The notes below the pieces were generated by a model that did no database searches, was not told the DNA's origin, and worked only from the letters and a program-made list of their open reading frames with translations. Shown here in pieces: positions 58,943-64,000 of a stretch of DNA of 64,000 nt. Positions within the stretch are counted from its first letter, which is position 1. Each line of letters opens with the position of its first letter. The position numbers were made by a program, and so were the translations under genes. Source of the DNA: an uncultured Pelagibacteraceae bacterium. GTDB lineage: Bacteria > Pseudomonadota > Alphaproteobacteria > Pelagibacterales > Pelagibacteraceae. The stretch lies in NCBI GenBank assembly GCA_902519375.1, contig CABYJS010000002.1, forward strand, positions 1 to 64,000, read 5' to 3'.

Positions 58943-60070
58943 ATGACTATTCAATCTAATAAACACTTGTGGAAATATACAGAATTCATTGAGAATAAAA
59001 GTTTTTCCTTTGATAGAAATAAAATTTTAGACTCTCTATCAAAAGAAGATATTGATGACGCATATCTCAGTATTTCTAGATGGGACGGTTATTCTGCAAC
59101 CCCTTTAGAGGAACTAACTAAACTGTCAAATGAGTTAAATCTCGATAAAATTTATTATAAAGACGAAAGTAAAAGATTTGAACTTAAATCTTTCAAAGCA
59201 TTAGGTGGAGCTTATGCGGTAGAAAAAATAGCCAAAGAAAATAGAAATATCATAGTCTCTACAGCTACAGCGGGTAATCATGGTAGATCAGTTGCTTGGG
59301 GTGCGAAAAGATTAGGATTAAAATGTAAAATTTTTATCAGCGAAAATGTTTCTGAATCTAGAGAACAGGCCATGGCAAAACTTGGAGCTGATGTAATTAA
59401 GGTAAAAGGTAATTACGAAAATTCATTAGTTGAATGTATTAAACAATCAACAAAAAATAATTGGAAAATAGTACAAGATGTAGCATGGAATAATTATACG
59501 ACTATTCCAAAATATACAATGGCAGGTTATTCGGTCATGATGAAAGAAATTGTATCACAAATAAATAAGAATAATATCTCTCATATAATATTACAGGCAG
59601 GTGTTGGTGGAATGGCGGCAGGCATGATTGCAGGAGTGGCAAGATATTTAAAAACTATACCAATTATTATTGTAGTTGAACCAGATAGTGCTTCTTGTGT
59701 TTTAGAAAGTATTAGAATTGGTACAATAAAAAAAATAGACATAAAAAGGGAAAGTTTAATGGGTGGAATGTCCTGTGGAGAAGTATCTTTGGTTCCATGG
59801 GAAATCTTAAGATCTTCAGTAAAATATTGTATCAGTTTACCAGATGATGATATTGCAAAAACTATGAAGCTTCTAGGAAATTCCAGTTTTAGCAACACAA
59901 AAATTATTGCTGGAGAAAATGCTGTACCCGGGGTAATAAGTTTAATTGCTAGCTGCGAGAATGAAAAAATAAAAAAAACAATTCAATTAAATAAAAATTC
60001 AAATGTTTTATTAATCGGTTGTGAGGGAGATACAGATGAAAAAATGTACAAAAAATTAATAAATCAATAA
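58943..60070 (+). CDS. Diaminopropionate ammonia-lyase-like PLP enzyme
   Basis: KDESKRFELKSFKALGGAYAV, STATAGNHGRSVAWGA, QAGVGGMAAG. Confidence 0.85.
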   Translation: MTIQSNKHLWKYTEFIENKSFSFDRNKILDSLSKEDIDDAYLSISRWDGYSATPLEELTKLSNELNLDKIYYKDESKRFELKSFKALGGAYAVEKIAKENRNIIVSTATAGNHGRSVAWGAKRLGLKCKIFISENVSESREQAMAKLGADVIKVKGNYENSLVECIKQSTKNNWKIVQDVAWNNYTTIPKYTMAGYSVMMKEIVSQINKNNISHIILQAGVGGMAAGMIAGVARYLKTIPIIIVVEPDSASCVLESIRIGTIKKIDIKRESLMGGMSCGEVSLVPWEILRSSVKYCISLPDDDIAKTMKLLGNSSFSNTKIIAGENAVPGVISLIASCENEKIKKTIQLNKNSNVLLIGCEGDTDEKMYKKLINQ

Positions 60071-60082
60071 GAAATTATATAT

Positions 60083-60544
60083 ATGAAAAGAAAAATAAAT
60101 CAGGAAATAAAAAATTTAGACTTTTATAAAATTTTTAAACCAGAGTTAACTCCAAAAAGAATGATGGAGTTGGGTGTTTTTGGTGGTGCTTATTTTGGAT
60201 TAAACATAAAAGAATATCCTAAATCTTGGTTTACAAATGCTAAAATAAGTAAAACATTTAATGTAGATTTGAATAGATTTAAAGTTGTCTCAGGATTGTC
60301 GAGAGAACATTGGATAGAAAAAGGTTGGATTTTTAAAGAAGATCCTCTTGGTTGGTTTCAATGGTACTGTAGATTTTGTAATGGTAGAAGAATTCCTCAA
60401 GTAGATGAAATACAAATTAAAAGGTGGAAAAATTTTAGAAGGCACGTTCTTGCAGTTGAAAAAAATTGTGAAAAAGGTGATCTAGGTTGTAGAAAAAGAC
60501 AAAGACAAGCTATTTTACAATGGGCATACGACCCTTACAGATAA
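60083..60544 (+). CDS. Conserved protein of unknown function with WFQWYCRFCNGRR motif
   Basis: 153-aa ORF rich in W/C/R, 12 nt downstream of the PLP enzyme gene. Confidence 0.75.
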   Translation: MKRKINQEIKNLDFYKIFKPELTPKRMMELGVFGGAYFGLNIKEYPKSWFTNAKISKTFNVDLNRFKVVSGLSREHWIEKGWIFKEDPLGWFQWYCRFCNGRRIPQVDEIQIKRWKNFRRHVLAVEKNCEKGDLGCRKRQRQAILQWAYDPYR

Positions 60545-60550
60545 AGAAGT

Positions 60551-60970
60551 TTAATTACCTAAAAAGTGAAATATTATCTTTCTTAATTGAGGTTTAAGCC
60601 TGTGTTCAAAAAGATAAAGTCCTTGCCAAGTTCCAAGTAAAAGTTCTCCATTTCTTATACTTAAGGTTATTTGATTATTTGTTAAAGAAGATTTTATATG
60701 AGCAGGCATATCGTCTTTACCCTCGGCAGAATGAATATAAAGAGAATCACCCATTGGAGCTAACTTGTTGAAATAATTGATTAAATCAGTTTTTACATCA
60801 GGATCTGCATTCTCTTGAACAATTAAGGATGCACTGGTGTGTTGAATATTAAAATTTAAAATACCATCTTTAAATTTACTCTTTTTTATCCAATTAATTG
60901 CTTTATCAGTAAATTCATAAAGTTTTTGTCCATTCGTATTAATTTCTAAATTGAAAAATTCTTGTTTCAT
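60551..60970 (-). CDS. YjbQ/UPF0047 family protein
   Basis: NIQHTSASLIVQENADPDVKTDL, GTWQGLYLFEHR. Confidence 0.93.
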   Translation of the reverse strand: MKQEFFNLEINTNGQKLYEFTDKAINWIKKSKFKDGILNFNIQHTSASLIVQENADPDVKTDLINYFNKLAPMGDSLYIHSAEGKDDMPAHIKSSLTNNQITLSIRNGELLLGTWQGLYLFEHRLKPQLRKIIFHFLGN

Positions 60971-60973
60971 TAT

Positions 60974-62020
60974 CTAATTATAGTTACTTGAAGTTAATTC
61001 ATACAAACGACTAATTGTTCTCTTAAAAGTTTCTTTTAAACTTTTTGAAGATTTTATTAAATCCAAATTGACAGGCGATGTAATCATCAGTGGAATTTTT
61101 TTTTCATATATAATATCAATTAAAGTTATAAATCTATTTTGTTGATTTGAATTATATTCATTAAAATTTGGTAAGTTTTCAATAAATAGAAAGTCACAAT
61201 TATTAGCTAGAACTAGATAATCTTCAGATCCTAAATTTCTATCACATAATTCATCAAACTTGAATTTAACAACTCTTTCATAAAAATTTTCTATTACTAA
61301 TTTACGACCCTTAATTTCTAAAACTTTTAAAGTTTTTTCTTTGTTTTTGGTGAGTTTTCTAAAAAACTTGTTAAACACGAAATTATTTGTCTCATTGATT
61401 GGAGATAAAAATCTTTCTAAATCTATATTTTTACTTGAACGATAATCTTCAATTATTGATAGTTCATTTTGAAAACAATTTTTTTTTAGAATCTTAATAA
61501 ATGGAATAAACTGATCTCTTTGTAAGCCATCTTTATAAAGATTATCTATCTCAATATTTGATGAAAAAATAACCTTAATGTTTTCTTCAAATATTCTTTT
61601 AAATAATTTACCTAAAATCATTGCATCAACAATATTAGTTACTTGAAATTCATCAAAGTAGATTAATTTGGTTTTTTTTTTTAAATCTTTTATAAAAAAC
61701 TCTATTGTATTTTCTTTATCTTTGTTTTTAAAAATAAAATCGTGAAATTGAATCATGAATTCATTAAAGTGAAGTCTTAATTTTTTAACTTTTATTTGAT
61801 CAAAAAAAAAATTTAGAATCATAGTTTTGCCTACACCAACATCACCTACAAGATAGAAACCGGGTCTATAATTATTTTTTTTAAAAATTTTATTTAATAA
61901 TGATTGATCAAAATTATCTTTATAATAGTCTAAAAGATTATCAATTATACTTAATTGTCTCTGATTTATTTCATATACATTATTTTCACAATGTTTTAAA
62001 AATACTTTTTTCAAATTCAT
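60974..62020 (-). CDS. zapE: AFG1-family cell division ATPase ZapE
   Basis: GFYLVGDVGVGKTMILNFFFD, LIYFDEFQVTNIVDAMIL, FIPFIKILK. Confidence 0.92.
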   Translation of the reverse strand: MNLKKVFLKHCENNVYEINQRQLSIIDNLLDYYKDNFDQSLLNKIFKKNNYRPGFYLVGDVGVGKTMILNFFFDQIKVKKLRLHFNEFMIQFHDFIFKNKDKENTIEFFIKDLKKKTKLIYFDEFQVTNIVDAMILGKLFKRIFEENIKVIFSSNIEIDNLYKDGLQRDQFIPFIKILKKNCFQNELSIIEDYRSSKNIDLERFLSPINETNNFVFNKFFRKLTKNKEKTLKVLEIKGRKLVIENFYERVVKFKFDELCDRNLGSEDYLVLANNCDFLFIENLPNFNEYNSNQQNRFITLIDIIYEKKIPLMITSPVNLDLIKSSKSLKETFKRTISRLYELTSSNYN

Positions 62021-62445
62021 TTTTTTGTTTTAAAGTCAATTCCGTATTCAGATCTTGTTCCCTTTCTTAATCCATAAGGTCCACAAAAAAATAGTGTTAG
62101 AGGTTTTGTACCTGGTTCAAGATCAATTCTATGTAGATTATTAGCAGATCTAAAACCTATGTAGCCGCGATGTCGCCAGTATTTACCAGAGCTTACGGTT
62201 TCCCAATACCCACCTCTTAAAATTATAGTCATATATGGAAATGGGTGGTTATGAATTCCATCACCATGATCATCTGCTAACATTTCATGTATAAGTATAT
62301 TAAAAGGAAACCATTTAGGACGATGTCTAAAAAGAACATAATATCTGTTCATCCATGGCTTGGCTTCATTATATTTTGGATGAGATGGTCCTCTATCAAG
62401 AACAACTTTTTTCCGTCCAATTTTTTCAAGTAATCTTAAAAACAT
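62017..62445 (-). CDS. Cupin-fold-like conserved protein
   Basis: HNHPFPYMTIILRGGYWE...LHRIDL metal-binding-like histidines. Confidence 0.65.
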   Translation of the reverse strand: MFLRLLEKIGRKKVVLDRGPSHPKYNEAKPWMNRYYVLFRHRPKWFPFNILIHEMLADDHGDGIHNHPFPYMTIILRGGYWETVSSGKYWRHRGYIGFRSANNLHRIDLEPGTKPLTLFFCGPYGLRKGTRSEYGIDFKTKK

Positions 62446-63738
62446 TTAATTTAATCTAATAATTGAATTGTTTTTTACCAAAATGATTTTTTTATTAAAA
62501 ACAAAAGGTCTAGAAATTTTTTCATTATCAATTTTGGAAATAGACTCTGTTTTTCCTGTTGCTATATCTATTGTAAGAAGGCGACCATTACTAGTTGATA
62601 GCATTAACTTGTCATAACTAGCTATAAAACCGATAGGCTTTATAATTTCTCTAGCTGTATCTCCAAAAACACTTAAAATATCAGTTATTCTTATAATATT
62701 TCCATTTTTACTGTTTATCACAAAAAAATAACCTTCATTGGATATTGAAAAAATTAAATCATTGTAGAAAATTGATCTCACATTAGAATTAATATCTTGT
62801 TTCCAATTAATTAGACCATTATTTAAACTAAGTGAATAAAACTCGTTTCTGTTATTTGAAAAAATTAAACTATCCCCCTGAGCAACCAAATCTGACAAAA
62901 TCAAGTTAAATGCATTTTCATATATAGCGCTACTTTGAGTTGGCGTTTGCCATACAAGAGAGCCATTTTCTGCATCTATAGCTATTATATCACCAATTGA
63001 ATTATTTAAGTAAATTTTACCTTTATCTATAATTATAGAATTTCTTTTTGGTGATTTTAAAAAAATATTTTCACTCTTAAATTTCCAAATTTCAGAACCA
63101 TCTAATAAAGAAATACATCTCAAAATATTATTCATATCAATTGAATAGATTTTATCATTCTTAATTTTGATCTGAGAATTAAATGGATTTTCGTTTGTTT
63201 GTGACCAAATTAAATTACCTGTGTCTATATTAACTGCATAAAATTTTGAGATATTATCAAAAACAACAAGAATTTTATTCATTGTAGACAAAGTTAAAAT
63301 AGGTTTTTGTTTTTTTTCTTGTTTTGAATAAAAATTTTTTTTCCAAACAATCTTAAAATTTTCATCAAATTTAATTAAATTCGCTTTATCATCAAAAAAA
63401 ATAAAATTTTTACCATCAAAGACCAATTCTGGCTCGAAATGATCAAAATTTTCAATTTTTGAAAATTTGAATTTAGATATTTTATTTACATCTTTATTAA
63501 AATCTTTTATTGCTAGATTATTTAAAAGTTCGCTAGATTTGTTCGGAAAATTCTTTTTAATATCAATTATTAAGTTTGAATTGAATTCTTTTTTTCTTAC
63601 TGTTTTTTTTTCTAGAATTTTTGTTACATTTTTTGCCAATTTTTCAATCTTTTTTTCATCCGTCCAAAAACCTGACTTTGTATCAAAAGAACAGCTTGAT
63701 AAAAAAATTAATAATGCAAGTAAAATATATTTAGTCAC
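62446..63738 (-). CDS. bamB: PQQ-repeat beta-propeller lipoprotein, BamB-like
   Basis: Lipobox FLSSC; repeated NLIWSQ, GSEIWKF, GSLVWQT, GLINWKQ blades. Confidence 0.8.
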   Translation of the reverse strand: MTKYILLALLIFLSSCSFDTKSGFWTDEKKIEKLAKNVTKILEKKTVRKKEFNSNLIIDIKKNFPNKSSELLNNLAIKDFNKDVNKISKFKFSKIENFDHFEPELVFDGKNFIFFDDKANLIKFDENFKIVWKKNFYSKQEKKQKPILTLSTMNKILVVFDNISKFYAVNIDTGNLIWSQTNENPFNSQIKIKNDKIYSIDMNNILRCISLLDGSEIWKFKSENIFLKSPKRNSIIIDKGKIYLNNSIGDIIAIDAENGSLVWQTPTQSSAIYENAFNLILSDLVAQGDSLIFSNNRNEFYSLSLNNGLINWKQDINSNVRSIFYNDLIFSISNEGYFFVINSKNGNIIRITDILSVFGDTAREIIKPIGFIASYDKLMLSTSNGRLLTIDIATGKTESISKIDNEKISRPFVFNKKIILVKNNSIIRLN

Positions 63739-64000
63739 TCAAATCTCTACTAAGTCTTTTTCTTGTTTCTTTAATAATGTCCTGATTTGCATTATCTAAC
63801 TCAAGTACTTTATTAAAAAAATCTTTTGCTTTTTGTTTCTCATTTTTAGAATAAAAGAACTCAGCCGTTAGATATAAAGCATGTGAGCTCCAAATACTCT
63901 TTGAACTAATTAAAGGTCGCAAAATTTTTAAAAGTTCATTTTCATTTACTTTATCTGCATTATATAGCCCTTTCTTGAATATGATTAGGTTTTTTATTTC
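63731..64000 (-). CDS. TPR-like protein (YfgM-type), C-terminal part; runs off window
   Basis: Frame open to the window end (EIKNLIIFKKGLYNADKVNENELLKILRPLISSKSIWSSHALYLTAEFFYSKNEKQKAKDFF...); directly upstream of bamB. Confidence 0.65.
   Translation of the reverse strand, partial: EIKNLIIFKKGLYNADKVNENELLKILRPLISSKSIWSSHALYLTAEFFYSKNEKQKAKDFFNKVLELDNANQDIIKETRKRLSRDLSD

Noticed and set aside
63467-63799. 110-aa + ORF
   Set aside because: Antisense of bamB-like gene; F/L/S-rich shadow frame
1-64000. CRISPR arrays, tRNA/rRNA genes, IS elements or prophage
   Set aside because: No regularly spaced direct repeats, no tRNA-like cloverleaf or rRNA sequence, and no transposase, integrase or phage structural ORFs noticed

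Overview
AT-rich, very gene-dense 64 kb of a streamlined alphaproteobacterial genome. Gene content (FbpABC, AmtB, ThiV-type symporter, dimethylglycine dehydrogenase plus ETF chain, GcvT/DmdA-like demethylases, Fhs, aceA) and extreme compaction point to the SAR11/Pelagibacter lineage (inference, no search run). I see about 70 protein-coding genes. I see no rRNA, tRNA, CRISPR array, IS element or prophage. Eight small ORFs below the 60-aa cutoff of the supplied track were found by direct reading. Strongest second-look items: (1) a minimal TPP riboswitch whose 3' end carries the Shine-Dalgarno of an SSS symporter (ThiV-like); (2) an array of TTTGTAAA/TTTACAA half-sites between a RamB-type regulator and aceA, plus an unannotated 53-aa ORF; (3) an uncharacterised M19-dipeptidase / 553-aa protein / DUF3726 / CxxC-peptide cluster whose first start codon lies in a perfect 10-bp hairpin; (4) an orphan APS-kinase-like plus nucleotidyltransferase pair; (5) a MetF-like plus GcvT-like one-carbon pair; (6) a Cys-rich 56-aa ORF inside an iron ABC operon with tandem Fur-like boxes; (7) a 27-aa hyperbasic microprotein; (8) a GC-rich structured RNA candidate 3' of amtB; (9) recurrent 4-nt tail-to-tail stop overlaps and zero-gap head-to-head starts. 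Function calls come from motif and family recognition by eye.
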